Shown: positions 24,575 to 33,780, numbered from the stretch's first letter. The stretch is 64,000 nucleotides of DNA from Palsa-504 sp963744575 (GCA_963744575.1 CAVUUF010000014.1:558001-622000); one strand, 5' to 3'. Numbers and translations: made by a program. Notes: generated by a model from the letters alone, not told the origin.

Positions 24575-24930
24575 CCTTGCCGGGACGGACGCCACGGACC
24601 TCCACTGCCCAGCAGGGATAGGCCGCAGGCGGCCGGATCGTGTCAGCTCGTCGAGCAAAGCGGCGCAAGCGGAAGGGCTCAAGCAGTTCTCGCCGTTTGC
24701 CGGACAGCACGTAGTCGGCCAGGGCTTGCCTGACGCCGGTGCCAGAGTGACGCCGAGCATGGAGTGCCCGGTCGCGATGAAGAGGTTCTCGAAGGGGTGC
24801 ACGCGGTCCAGGATGGGCAGGCTATCTGGCGTCAGCGGACGTCTCCCGACCCAAAGCTCTTCTGGCTCACGGCCAGTGCCGTCTGGTTCGAGTTCATCCC
24901 AGCCGTCAAAGTACTGTGGATCTGGATCCT
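24575..24930 (-). pseudogene. DadA-like FAD-dependent amino acid dehydrogenase, C-terminal remnant
   Basis: Reading from about 24930: YFDGWDELEPDGTGRE, LWVGRRPLTPDSLPILDR, NLFIATGHSMLGVTLAPASG, then, after a one-base deletion, ALADYVLSGKRRELLEPF. This is the C-terminal quarter of D-amino-acid dehydrogenase-type flavoproteins. The shift lies in the SGK-ALAD junction near 24727. It meets the truncated SDR gene tail to tail at about 24570. Confidence 0.65.
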
Positions 24931-25078
24931 GGTCCTGCCATCAGGGCGAGGCCTGGGTACCGGATGCCTGCTCCTGATCCGGCAGGTGCCAGGCACTCAG
25001 GCGGGCGGCCGCTGCAGTTGACGGTCGCTGGCGGTCGCACCACGATTATGACGACTGGCACCTTACGGGAGGGGACTC

Positions 25079-25402
25079 ATGATCCTGATCAACATCAAGA
25101 TGCAGATCCGGCCCGAGAAGATGGACGAGTGGCTGGCGCTGGCCGACTCCTACGCCAAGGACGTCAACTCCGAGGACGGCTGCTTGTTCTTCCAGTTCGC
25201 CCGGAGTCTTACCGACGACACCGAGTTCGTCTGCATCGAGGGCTTCAAGGACGCCGAGGCGGGTGCCGCGCACGTCAAGCAGCCCTACGTGAAGAAGTTC
25301 TTCGACACCGCACCCGACTTGGTGGCCACGCAGCCGCAGATCATCTACATCGACACCCCGCATGACGGCTTCGGCCCGATGGGCGAGATCCAGCCTCGCT
25401 GA
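25079..25402 (+). CDS. Antibiotic biosynthesis monooxygenase (ABM) domain protein
   Basis: 107 residues with the ferredoxin-like ABM pattern: INIKMQIRPEKMDEWLALAD, EDGCLFFQFARSLTDDTEF and VKQPYVKKFFDTAPDL. ABM proteins are cofactor-free monooxygenases or small-molecule-binding proteins, some involved in heme degradation or quinone metabolism. GGGAGGGG sits just before the ATG. It stands alone, next to an IS insertion. Confidence 0.85.
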   Translation: MILINIKMQIRPEKMDEWLALADSYAKDVNSEDGCLFFQFARSLTDDTEFVCIEGFKDAEAGAAHVKQPYVKKFFDTAPDLVATQPQIIYIDTPHDGFGPMGEIQPR

Positions 25403-25644
25403 CCGGCTACGGCACGCCCGCCGAGCCCGGCTCAGCGAAGGCGGCGCGGGCGGCGGCGGGACACCGATCGTCACCGTCGGCTGTGCCGAGGACTGCCCGC
25501 GGCTGAGTCAACATAGGCCTGGACAGTCACGGAGCCAGGAGCGGCGAACGGGCATGCGGTCATGAGGAGAGCCATCAGGCGTCCCACTGGCCCGGGATCA
25601 ACGCTCGTCGGCGGCCCAGCCGGCCACGCCGACCATATGCAGCA

Positions 25645-26496
25645 CTAGTATGATGCGCCGGAAATCTTTGCTATATATTTTGCCAGTGAGTCCAGGATCT
25701 CGTCGGCGGTCTTGGTCCAGGTGAAGGGCCGGGGGTTCTTGTTCCAGTTCTCGATCCAGGCGCGGATGTCGGCCTCAAGGGCCTGCACGCTCTTGTGCAC
25801 GCCGCGGCGGATCATCTGATCGGTCAAGAAGCCGAACCACCGCTCCACCTGGTTGATCCAGGACGAGCCGGTGGGCGTGAAGTGCAGGCGGAACCTGGGG
25901 TGGCGGGCCAGCCAGGCCTGGATGACGGGGGTCTTGTGCGTGGCGAGGTTGTCGCAGACCAGGTGCACCTCGAGCCCGGCGGGCACGTTCTTGTCGATCC
26001 TGGCCAGGAACTTCTTGAACTCTGCGGCCCGGTGGTGGTGGTGCAGGGCGTGGATGACAGTGCCGTCGGCGATGTTGAACGCGGCGAACAGGTCGGTCGT
26101 GCCGTGCCGGACATAGTCGTGGCTGCGCCGCTCGGGCACGCCGGGCATCATCGGCAGCACCGGCTGGGACCGGTCCAGCGCCTGGATGCCGGACTTCTCA
26201 TCCACGCACAGCACCACCGCCCGCTCCGGCGGGTTGTGGTACAGGCCGACGACGTCGACGACCTTCTCCACGAACAGCGGGTCCGAAGACAGCTTGAAGG
26301 TGCCGGTTAAGTGCGGCCTGAGGTCGAACTTGCGCCAGATCCGGCCGATCGTGGACTTGCTCAGCCCGGCCCGCTTCGCCATCGAGGCCCGCGACCAGTG
26401 CGTGGCGTCCTGCGGCATCTCCTCCAGCGTGGCGGTGATGACCTCTTCCACCTTGTCCAGCAGGATCGACGGCGGCCAGGCCCGGCCGCGGCTCAT
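25645..26496 (-). CDS. IS630 transposase, downstream frame (DDE catalytic part)
   Basis: The DDE superfamily domain: VVLCVDEKSGIQALDRSQP (first Asp), VHLVCDNLATHKTPVIQAWL (second Asp) and TPTGSSWINQVERWFG (final Glu). All three catalytic acids are present. The stop codon falls in the TA/CTA at the left boundary of the element. A HTH segment RAGLSKSTIGRIWRKFDLRP lies near its start. Needs fusion with the upstream frame for a normal transposase of about 360 residues. Confidence 0.85.
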   Translation of the reverse strand: MSRGRAWPPSILLDKVEEVITATLEEMPQDATHWSRASMAKRAGLSKSTIGRIWRKFDLRPHLTGTFKLSSDPLFVEKVVDVVGLYHNPPERAVVLCVDEKSGIQALDRSQPVLPMMPGVPERRSHDYVRHGTTDLFAAFNIADGTVIHALHHHHRAAEFKKFLARIDKNVPAGLEVHLVCDNLATHKTPVIQAWLARHPRFRLHFTPTGSSWINQVERWFGFLTDQMIRRGVHKSVQALEADIRAWIENWNKNPRPFTWTKTADEILDSLAKYIAKISGASY

Positions 26497-27014
26497 CAGC
26501 CAGCCCGTCCAGCCGCTTCGCGGCGAACCTGCCGCGCCATTTGCCCACCGTCGCCGGATCGACCCGCAGATCCGCCGCGGCCTGCTTGTTCGTCGCCCCG
26601 TCCGCGCACGCCAGCACGATCTTGGCCCGCAGCGCCAGCGCCTGGGAGCTCTTGGCCCGCCGCGCCCACCGGGCCAGCTGATCCCGCTCCTCCTCCGTCA
26701 GCGCCAGCTCAGCCACCGGGCGCCCCGGCCGGTCATGATCGGCCAGCCCCGCCAGGCCATCTTCGGCGAACCGCCGCCGCCACTTGCGCACCGTCATCCG
26801 CGTCGACCCCAGCTCCGCGGCCACCCGCGCCACGCCCGACCCCGGCTCCGCGCACGCCAGCACGATCCGCGCCCGCTCCGCCAGCCACGGCAGCCCGCCC
26901 TGCGACCAGCGGCCAAGCTCAGCACGGTCATCATCAGTCAGCACCAGCGGCGCGGCAGTCTGCGACATGCCAACAGGCTACAGACTTAACACACCAATTT
27001 CAGGCGCCGGATAC
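25648..27014. mobile_element. IS630-family insertion sequence, TA target duplication
   Basis: About 1367 bases bounded by TA on each side (25646-25647 and 27015-27016), as expected for IS630/Tc1-type insertion. The termini form imperfect inverted repeats: left GTATGATGCGCCGGAAAT and right (reverse complement) GTATCCGGCGCCTGAAAT. It contains the two-frame transposase on the minus strand. The element looks complete and possibly recent, in contrast to the decayed genes around it. Confidence 0.85.
26198..26968 (-). CDS. IS630 transposase, upstream frame (helix-turn-helix part)
   Basis: The N-terminal 160 residues carry two HTH units (MTVRKWRRRFAEDGLAGLAD, then NKQAAADLRVDPATVGKWRG and RLDGLADEPRPG). 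After DEPRPG the frame enters noise; the expected continuation is in the +1 frame, starting around 26490. The overlap ATGAG near the shift could allow restart or programmed frameshifting, as in many IS630 elements, or it may be a simple mutation. Confidence 0.8.
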   Translation of the reverse strand: MSQTAAPLVLTDDDRAELGRWSQGGLPWLAERARIVLACAEPGSGVARVAAELGSTRMTVRKWRRRFAEDGLAGLADHDRPGRPVAELALTEEERDQLARWARRAKSSQALALRAKIVLACADGATNKQAAADLRVDPATVGKWRGRFAAKRLDGLADEPRPGLAAVDPAGQGGRGHHRHAGGDAAGRHALVAGLDGEAGRAEQVHDRPDLAQVRPQAALNRHLQAVFGPAVRGEGRRRRRPVPQPAGAGGGAVRG

Positions 27015-27016
27015 TA

Positions 27017-27337
27017 GTACCCGAGCGAAGGGCTGGTCCTGGTACTGCGGGTAGCGCCCCGCTAGCCGGGCGGCAAGGGCCGCCGCCCGGCAGCCATGGA
27101 CATGGGTCTGTGTCATAACCATTCGCGGCATGGTGGAGGAGTGATCTTTGCGGTGTGATGATAGTTCGATGTCGACGGGGTGTTCATCCGTGTGGGGTCA
27201 CCGACTCCGACAGCCCGCTCCGCGGCACCCAAGCTCCCCGGCATTGAGCGGCAGCCCTACCGGCGCTACGCTGGCTTTACCGTGGGGGGCTTGCGCTTGC
27301 GGGATCTCGCCTCCATCTTCGAGCGGAGGACGGTGCG
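27017..27337. other. Intergenic region with a GC-rich hairpin
   Basis: About 320 bases between the IS and the ligase gene. GCCGGGCGG (27065-27073) pairs with CCGCCCGGC (27083-27091) around a nine-base loop, without a T run, so it is a terminator-like or REP-like stem. No gene is seen. Confidence 0.45.
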
Positions 27338-28888
27338 ATGAACCCGGCAGCGTGGGTCGAGCGCCACGCCCGCCGGCGGCCCGACGACCCGGCTCTGGCG
27401 GATGGTGATCGCGTCTACGCCAGCTGGGGCGAGTTCGCTACCCGGACGGCCGGCGCAGCCACCAGCCTGCGCGATCACTTCGGCCTGTCGCCCGGGGACC
27501 GGGTAGCGATTGTGATGCGCAACCGGCCGGAGTACCTCGAGGCGCTGTTCGCAGTCTGGCACGCCGGTCTCGTGGCCGTGCCGGTCAACGCTCGCCTCCA
27601 CCGCGATGAGATCGCCTACATCCTCGAACACAGCGAGTCGGCTGTCGCCGTGACCGATGCCGACCACGCCGGCGACGTCGAGTCGCTGGTCGGCACCGTC
27701 GCTTCGCTCAAGGCGGCCGTGGTGGTACCCGGTGAGCGGTGGGACCGGCTCACGGCGTCGTCCCCGACACGGCTCGTCGGCCGGCGGCCGGAGGACCCGG
27801 CCTGGCTGTTCTACACGAGCGGCACCACCGGAAGGCCCAAGGGAGCCACGCTCACGCACCGCAGCCTGCTGATGGCGACACTCAGCTATTTCGCGGACAT
27901 CGACCCGGTGCTGCCGCAGGACTCCATCCTCCACGCCGCGCCACTGTCGCACGGTTCGGGGCTCTACGGGCTGCCTCACGTGGCCCGGGGGGCAGTGAGC
28001 GTCGTGCCGCAGTCCGGCGGCGTCGATGGCGACGAGATCGCCGCCCTCCTGGGGCGCTGGCCGGGGATGTCGTTCTTCGCGGCTCCCACCATGGTGAAGC
28101 GGCTGGCCGACGACCGAGCCATCACCGACGCGGACCTCTCCCACCTGAAGACGATCATCTACGGTGGCGCACCGATGTACCTGGCCGACCTCGAGGACGC
28201 GCTCGCCGCATTCGGTCCTCGCCTGGCCCAGATCTACGGGCAGGGCGAGGCGCCGATGACGATTACCGCCCTGTCCAAGGCAGACCACGCCGACCGGAAC
28301 CATCCCCGATGGCGGGACCGCATGCAGAGCGCCGGCGTCCCCCGTACCGACGTCGAGGTCCGCGTCGTCGACGACGGCCGCGAACTCCCCGCCGACGAGG
28401 TCGGTGAGGTGGTGGTCCGGGGCAACGTGGTCATGGCCGGTTACTGGAAGCAGCCTGATTCCACCGCCGAGGCTCTGCGGGAAGGCTGGCTGTACACCGG
28501 CGACATCGGCAGCTTCGACGCCGACGGGTACCTCACGCTGCGGGACCGGTCCAAGGACCTGATCATAAGCGGGGGAATGAACATCTACCCCCGGGAGGTC
28601 GAGGAGGCGCTGCTCCGCCACCCCGGCGTCGGGGCCGCCGCCGTCGTCAGCCGACCCGACGCGAAGTGGGGCGAGGCGGTAGTGGCCTTCGTGGTGGCCG
28701 CCGACCGCGTCGCCCAGCCGTCGGTCGAGGATCTCGACCGGACCTGCCTCGACCACATCGCACGGTTCAAGCGACCCAAGGACTACCGGTTCGTCGATGC
28801 CCTGCCGACCAACAACTACGGCAAGGTCGTCAAACGGGAGCTGCGCGACCGGCTCCGGGCCGAAACGGCGGACGGCGGATCACGTTGA
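27338..28888 (+). CDS. AMP-dependent acyl-CoA synthetase/ligase
   Basis: 516 residues of the ANL superfamily. P-loop motif A3 FYTSGTTGRPKGATLTHRSL, the Ade motif GQGEAPMTI, A8-like WLYTGDIGSFDADGYLTLRD and the C-terminal Lys in NNYGKVVKREL are all present. It activates a carboxylic acid to acyl-AMP and then acyl-CoA; the chain or ring preference is unknown. ATG 27338 follows GCGGAGGAC. It is followed by the LLM-type gene at 190 bases, also intended for small-molecule metabolism. Confidence 0.9.
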   Translation: MNPAAWVERHARRRPDDPALADGDRVYASWGEFATRTAGAATSLRDHFGLSPGDRVAIVMRNRPEYLEALFAVWHAGLVAVPVNARLHRDEIAYILEHSESAVAVTDADHAGDVESLVGTVASLKAAVVVPGERWDRLTASSPTRLVGRRPEDPAWLFYTSGTTGRPKGATLTHRSLLMATLSYFADIDPVLPQDSILHAAPLSHGSGLYGLPHVARGAVSVVPQSGGVDGDEIAALLGRWPGMSFFAAPTMVKRLADDRAITDADLSHLKTIIYGGAPMYLADLEDALAAFGPRLAQIYGQGEAPMTITALSKADHADRNHPRWRDRMQSAGVPRTDVEVRVVDDGRELPADEVGEVVVRGNVVMAGYWKQPDSTAEALREGWLYTGDIGSFDADGYLTLRDRSKDLIISGGMNIYPREVEEALLRHPGVGAAAVVSRPDAKWGEAVVAFVVAADRVAQPSVEDLDRTCLDHIARFKRPKDYRFVDALPTNNYGKVVKRELRDRLRAETADGGSR

Positions 28889-29078
28889 GACTCGACCCTG
28901 GGCGGGTGGCTGCCAAGCTTGGCGAAGAGCCCGGATGTTCACGTTCGCTGGACCGCCGTCCGGGCCCCCGTAATCCTCTGCCCGACCTAGGCCCTGGGCC
29001 CGGGGACGGGCGAGGCGTGCTAGTCAACCGCAGCGTTGGCCATGCCAGGCCACGAACGCACCGTGAGGAGGCCGTCCC

Positions 29079-30072
29079 ATGAAGCTCGCTCTCTACCTGC
29101 CGAACTTCCGTAACAAGGTGACCGTCAAGGAGCTCGAAGATCTCACCAGCCTGGCCGAGGAGCTCGACTTCGACTCCGTTCTGGACGCTCGACCGGATCG
29201 TCGTTCCGGAGGCCTCTGATCGCGTGGAGCTCCAGTACTCGTTCGGGATGATAGAAGAGTTCCCGAAGGCGCTGCCGGTGTCCTCCCGCGGTGAGTGGTT
29301 CCAAGGCTGGCCGCTGATCCCCTGGCTAGCAGCGAAAACGTCGAAGGTACGGATCGGCATGAGCATCTGCGACACGCCATACCGTGCGCCCGGTGTCCTC
29401 GCTGCGGAGCTCGCCACGGTGGACCACCTCTCGGACGGCAGGCTCAACGTAGGCCTGGGGGCCGGCTGGATGCCCGAGGAGTTCGCGGCCTCGAGCGCCT
29501 CGCATATCTTCCCCAAGCGGCACAAGCAGGTGCGCGAGACGATCGAGATCATGCAGGGCATCTGGACGAACGACCTGTTCGAGTACCACGGCGAGTTCGC
29601 CGACTTCGACAGGTGCGGGTTCGGATGGAAGCCTGTACAGAAGCCGCACCCGCCGATCTTCTTCAGCGGACTCAAGGACCCGGCTCGCTCAGCGAGCCGC
29701 ATCTCAAAGTACGGCCTATCGGGCTGGATCGGGATCCAGGACACCCCAGACGAGCTCCACCAGTGGCGCGGTGCCATCCAGCAAGAGCTCGGAAAGCTCG
29801 GGAGCTCGCGCTCGATCGACGATCTCGAGATCTGCAGCATGATCTGGCTCACGATAACGGACGAGGAGACGGATCAAACGCTGCGAGGGAAAGCCACCAA
29901 TCTACTGGTGGGAACCGCAGCGCAGATCACCGACAACCTCAAGCGGTTGAAGGAGGCCGGGCTGACGATGCTGCTCATCTGGCCGCCGTTCCAGGACGTG
30001 CCGGTTTCGAAGACGCTCGACGACCTCAAGCGGCTGAAGGAGGAGATCATGCCGAAGGTCGAGGCCACGTAA
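29079..30072 (+). pseudogene. LLM-class (F420-type) oxidoreductase with a single-base frameshift
   Basis: ATG 29079 with GAGGAGGCCG upstream opens MKLALYLPNFRNKVTVKELE, an LLM start. At about 29178 the frame shifts: the expected VWTLDRIVVPE follows only if one C is removed from GTTCTGG. The rest (ATVDHLSDGRLNVGLGAGWM, GFGWKPVQKPHPPIFFSG) reads cleanly to 30072 and would complete a protein of about 330 residues. Either a recent inactivating insertion or a sequencing error; a shorter protein from the GTG at 29224 would lack the first strand of the barrel. Confidence 0.75.
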
Positions 30073-30315
30073 CTCCGCAGCGCCATAGGCGGGTGAACCC
30101 GCTTACATCGGAAATCAGTACGTGCTCGGACGAGTTCAGTACCAGCTGAACTGCGGCCCCGCCACCCACAACGACTGCGCGCATCTACATCTACCGGGTG
30201 CGCGGCGGGAAGCTGGTGGCCGCGACCGGGGTGGAGGATAACGGGGCGAGGATGCGGCAGCTGGGCCTTCCGGCGTGGGGGTGGTCGTCGCGAGGCGGCG
30301 GCTCGCGAGTCGGGG

Positions 30316-30816
30316 TCAGCGAGGCTGGCTGGGCGGCGGGCCGTGGCGGCGGGCTGGCGGCGCTGGGGTGGCTGGGGTGGCTGCGGCCAGGATGATCCAG
30401 GTGAGCAGGGCGAGCAGGGTGATCGTCTCGATGGCCAGGGTCTGGGTGACGTAGGACGCGGAGATTGATTCCTTGAAGCCGAACAGGCCCACGGTGAGGC
30501 TGATGAGCAGGGCGCCGAGGGTGCCGGCGGTGTAGCCCGCGGCCAGCAGGCCGGCTAGCGGCTGCGGCCAGGCCAGCAGCGCGGCGGCGAGGGCGAATCC
30601 GGCCACCCCGTCGAGCAGGAACAGCGGCCCGTCGGTGGGGATATTGCGGTAGCCCTCGGCCCACAGGTGCAGGTGGATGTAGCCGATCCAGGCCAGCAGC
30701 GCCGCGCAGGCCAGGCGCAGCAGCAGCGCGGCGGCCCGGCGGCCGGTTCCGCCTGCCGTGGGCTGGCGGCGGGGTGAGGCGAGCTGACGCAGCCGCAGTG
30801 CGGTGGGTTGGGTCAT
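30316..30816 (-). CDS. Four-span integral membrane protein
   Basis: 166 residues with four hydrophobic segments (about 32-50, 66-88, 90-112, 122-148), between them HLWAEGYRNIPTDGPLF and LFGFKESISASYVTQT. Similar small proteins occur in many actinomycetes, but I cannot name the family; the arrangement is reminiscent of DoxX-like proteins. ATG 30816 with AAGGA upstream. It follows the secreted-protein genes at 30.9-31.8 kb on the same strand. The region 30073-30315 shows no gene. Confidence 0.68.
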   Translation of the reverse strand: MTQPTALRLRQLASPRRQPTAGGTGRRAAALLLRLACAALLAWIGYIHLHLWAEGYRNIPTDGPLFLLDGVAGFALAAALLAWPQPLAGLLAAGYTAGTLGALLISLTVGLFGFKESISASYVTQTLAIETITLLALLTWIILAAATPATPAPPARRHGPPPSQPR

Positions 30817-30923
30817 CGTGATGTCCTTGTCATGAGCAGATTGGCCTGTCGGAATTGGCGTCGAGGTGGCTGGAGGTGATGTCGGTCCGGTCCGTGCGGC
30901 GCGGGGCCGGGTGCCAGCCATGG

Positions 30924-31538
30924 TCAGCGGACCTGGTAGGCGGCTACCGCGCGGAGCAGCAGCGGGCTGGCCTGGGCCCAGGTGGCGGCGGGGGCGGCCG
31001 CGACGATGACGCTGGCGCTGGCCCGTCCCTGGACCAGGCAGGCGAGCTCCTGGTAGTGGTGGCCGCCGATCCGGGTGACGTAGGTGTCGATGACGCATGA
31101 TCCGGTGCCGCCGCGGAACCTCACGCCCTGGGCGGCGGCCAGCTCGCGGGCGGAGGCCGCATCACCGGCTGTCAGCAGCCGTAGCCGGAACGCGGCCCAG
31201 CTGCGCGGCCGCTCGTCGCCTTGTCGGGGCGTGGCGTTGAGGTAGAGCCGGAACACCCCCCCGGCGCTGATGCGGGCGGTGGACACGGCGTCGGTGTCAC
31301 CGCTGACCGGCCGAAGCGAGGGCGGGTAGGACAGCACCGCGGTCCCGTTCGGCAGGGTGAGGCGCGGCCACCCGGCCGGCGCCGCGGCCGGGACGAGCGC
31401 GGGGAACGCCCGTCCCGGCGAGCGCCGGGGCAGGGCGAATGCCAAGACCGTGGCGGCAAGAGCGGCCATGGCGGCAAGCACCGGCAGTAGGTGCCTGCCG
31501 CGGAGCGGGGGCCGGCGGCTAGATGTTGCCGTCGCCAT
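30924..31538 (-). CDS. Membrane-anchored extracytoplasmic protein of unknown function
   Basis: A basic N terminus (RRPPLRGRH) and one hydrophobic helix (LLPVLAAMAALAATVLAFAL) anchor a domain of about 160 residues outside the membrane. The domain contains LTLPNGTAVLSYPPSLRPV, and two Cys that could form a disulfide (GSCVIDTY, LACLVQG). The ATG at 31538 overlaps the end of the lipoprotein gene by 20 bases, so the two are coupled. No family recognised. Confidence 0.6.
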   Translation of the reverse strand: MATATSSRRPPLRGRHLLPVLAAMAALAATVLAFALPRRSPGRAFPALVPAAAPAGWPRLTLPNGTAVLSYPPSLRPVSGDTDAVSTARISAGGVFRLYLNATPRQGDERPRSWAAFRLRLLTAGDAASARELAAAQGVRFRGGTGSCVIDTYVTRIGGHHYQELACLVQGRASASVIVAAAPAATWAQASPLLLRAVAAYQVR

Positions 31539-31797
31539 CGCTCGGGCCGCCGTTGTTGTCGGGGTCTTGGTCGCCGCCATTGCCCTGCGGGATGGGATTC
31601 GCGGACTTGGCCGGCGCGGTAGTGGCCGGCGGGGCCGGCGGCGTGGTGACCGCGGCGTGCACCGGAGCCGATTGGTGAGGGTGGGCTGCGGCTGGCTTGG
31701 GCGCGGAGGAGTGCGCCGCCACGGCGGTGCCGCAGCCGGCGGCCAGCGCGGCGAGGAGCGCGGCGCCGGCCACCGATCGGGTGAAGGTGAGCGACAT
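31519..31797 (-). CDS. Small lipoprotein with an acidic, Gly/Asn-rich tail
   Basis: 92 residues. The signal peptide ends in a lipobox (LAALAAGC), so Cys21 or so would be lipidated. The mature part is Pro/Ala/Thr-rich (a wall-spanning linker) and ends GGDQDPDNNGGPSDGDGN, a possible calcium-type acidic tail. ATG 31797 follows GAAGGAAA. Co-directional and overlapping with the anchored protein downstream; they likely work together at the cell surface. Confidence 0.68.
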   Translation of the reverse strand: MSLTFTRSVAGAALLAALAAGCGTAVAAHSSAPKPAAAHPHQSAPVHAAVTTPPAPPATTAPAKSANPIPQGNGGDQDPDNNGGPSDGDGNI

Positions 31798-31988
31798 GAT
31801 TATTTCCTTCTGGGGCGATCTGGAGACCGGGTGAGCGGCGGCCGCGGGGCTTACACATCTGGCACGGTTCGCTGCGTGGCGCGGTTCGGCCTGCTCGCCG
31901 CATGTTCGCTGCGGGTTTTCTGAGGGTTTGCTGGAGGTCTGGCCGGACGGCGCGGCGGGAGCCTCAGGCTCGGCCGGGCTGGCGGTGG

Positions 31989-32573
31989 TCAGGGCTGGAG
32001 TACCGTTTCGGCCTCGATCTCGATGCAGATGTCCTTGGAGACCAGCAGGCCGCCGCCGTCCAGGGGCATGTTCCAGGTCAGGTCCCAGTCCTCGCGGTTT
32101 ATGGTGCCCTGGGCGGTGAAGATGGCCCGCTGGCCGCCCCAGGGGTCGGCGGCGTGGCCGAGGTACCGGGCCTGCAGGGTGACCGGCCGGGTGATGCCGC
32201 GGATGGTCAGGTTCCCGGCCAGCTGCCCGCGGGTGCCCTGCCAGCCGGCGGCGCGCCCGGAGAAGGTGGCGGCGGGGTGGCGGGTGACGTCGAAGAAGTC
32301 CGGGGAGCGGAGGTGGTCGTCGCGGGCCTGGCTGCCGGACTCGACCGAGGCCATGTCGATGGTGACCTCGGCGGTGGACTCGCCGGGCTCCTCGGCCACG
32401 ACGATCGCCCCGGTCACGCCGGTGAACCGGCCGCGGACCTTGGTCAGCATGAGGTGCCGGCCGGTGAAGGCGACCTCGGTGTGACCGGGGTCGATCTGCC
32501 ACCGGCCAGGGGCCGGGAGCTCGGCCCCGGCGACCAGGCGGGTGGCGGTCGCTGCGGTGTTCGTGTCGGTCAT
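31989..32573 (-). CDS. YceI family lipid-binding protein
   Basis: 194 residues: WQIDPGHTEVAFTGRHLMLT, VRGRFTGVTGAIVV, DDHLRSPDFFDVTRHPAATF and LTIRGITRPVTLQA are the YceI lipocalin-like core, which binds isoprenoid or quinone-type lipids. No signal peptide, as is common in actinobacterial members. It is divergent from a MarR regulator, with repeats in the shared promoter, so it is the likely regulated gene. Confidence 0.9.
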   Translation of the reverse strand: MTDTNTAATATRLVAGAELPAPGRWQIDPGHTEVAFTGRHLMLTKVRGRFTGVTGAIVVAEEPGESTAEVTIDMASVESGSQARDDHLRSPDFFDVTRHPAATFSGRAAGWQGTRGQLAGNLTIRGITRPVTLQARYLGHAADPWGGQRAIFTAQGTINREDWDLTWNMPLDGGGLLVSKDICIEIEAETVLQP

Positions 32574-32600
32574 GGGCTTTCCCCTTCAGAGTAGGTGGGT

Positions 32601-32635
32601 GCGCACGCACATAATATAGGTGCTCGCGCACGCAC
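32601..32635. promoter_or_regulatory. Direct repeat in the YceI-MarR divergent promoter
   Basis: GCGCACGCAC occurs at 32601-32610 and 32626-32635, around the only AT-rich stretch of the gap (ATAATATAGG), which could serve as -10 for one of the genes. The first copy overlaps the palindrome GTGCGCAC. Probable MarR binding region. Confidence 0.5.
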
Positions 32636-32655
32636 GCAAGTGGTAGGGTGGCGGC

Positions 32656-33129
32656 ATGACCGAAGACCGGGAGGACCCGGCGGTCGCGGCGTGGCGCGGG
32701 CTGCTGGTCGCGCACAGCCGGCTGGTGCCGGCCGTGGAAGCGGACCTGCGGGCGGCTGGCCAGGTGAGCCTGTCCTGGTATGACGTGCTGCTGGAGCTCA
32801 ATGCCGCGCCTGGCCGCCGGCTGCGGATGAGCGAGCTGGGCCAGCGGGCGGTGCTCAGCCGGACCCGGGTCAGCCGGGTCGTCGACGAGCTGGCCGCGGC
32901 CGGCCTGGCCGGGCGGCAGCCCGATCAGGCGGACGGGCGGTCCAGCTTCGCCGTGCTCACCCCGGCCGGCCGGAACGCGCTGCGGCGGGCCTGGCCCGTC
33001 TACCGGGAGGCGATCCGGCGCCGCCTCGGCGCCCGTCTCACCGCGGAGCAGTGCCGCGAGCTGGCCGCACTGCTCGAGCAGGCCGCCGCCGGCGCCGACA
33101 TCGGCCCGCCCCGGAAGGCGGCCCGCTGA
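32656..33129 (+). CDS. MarR family regulator
   Basis: 157 residues with a winged helix: SWYDVLLELNAAPGRRLRMS, LGQRAVLSRTRVSRVVDELA and the wing DGRSSFAVLTPAGR. Divergent from YceI, which it probably represses. In other bacteria such MarR/YceI pairs respond to oxidants or lipophilic compounds. The 256 bases after it hold no gene. Confidence 0.88.
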   Translation: MTEDREDPAVAAWRGLLVAHSRLVPAVEADLRAAGQVSLSWYDVLLELNAAPGRRLRMSELGQRAVLSRTRVSRVVDELAAAGLAGRQPDQADGRSSFAVLTPAGRNALRRAWPVYREAIRRRLGARLTAEQCRELAALLEQAAAGADIGPPRKAAR

Positions 33130-33385
33130 GCATCCCGCAGGCCAGGCGTCGCCGGACAGGCTGTAGCGCCACGCCGCAAGACGCAATCGGGCTGCCGCCG
33201 GTACAGCAGCAGCTCAGCCATCACGATCGCGTCCAGGTGACCGGCCAGCCGCGGTACTCAGCGCAAACTACGGTCCGTGACGGGAGCGCGGTGGCTCCGC
33301 ACGCCCCTGCCGATTCGGAGTGGCCAGCAGATGCATCCGTCGCATAGCCCGTGCGTGCCGTCATTCGGTCATGTGTTTGGCTACA

Positions 33386-33715
33386 TCAGGGGCAGCGCGG
33401 TGATGGCAGGCGCGGAGAGACGCTGGGCGATGTGGCGTCGGGGCCTGGGGTGGCCTGGGCGGGTGTGCCGTGTGTGGTGGGCCACCAGTTCCAGCGGCCG
33501 AGGAGCGCGACGGTGGAGGGGACGAGCAGGGTGCGGACGAGGAAGGCGTCCATGAGGATGCCGATCGCCAGGGAGGCGAGGATGTCCCGGTATACGCTGC
33601 CTCCCGGCTGCCCGGAGACCACCACCGCGAACACGCCGAAGGCGCCGGCCAGGACGAGCCCCCCGAAGGTGGCCAGCGTCAGCGTGAGCAGCGCGGCGAT
33701 GACGGTGGCGGCGCG
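33386..33715 (-). pseudogene. MMPL/RND-type transporter, C-terminal remnant
   Basis: Reading from about 33715: LTLATFGGLVLAGAFGVF, then GGSVYRDILASLAIGILMDA and LVRTLLVPSTVALLGRWNWW, the last helices of an MMPL lipid exporter. MMPL proteins have about 700 or more residues; only about 110 remain, with no start codon. It lies divergent to the second MarR gene, which probably once regulated it. Confidence 0.7.
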
Positions 33716-33780
33716 GAGAACGTGATCGACTCACCGGGCCCGTGACGTCGTTTTACTACGTTATCGTATAGTCTTATATC

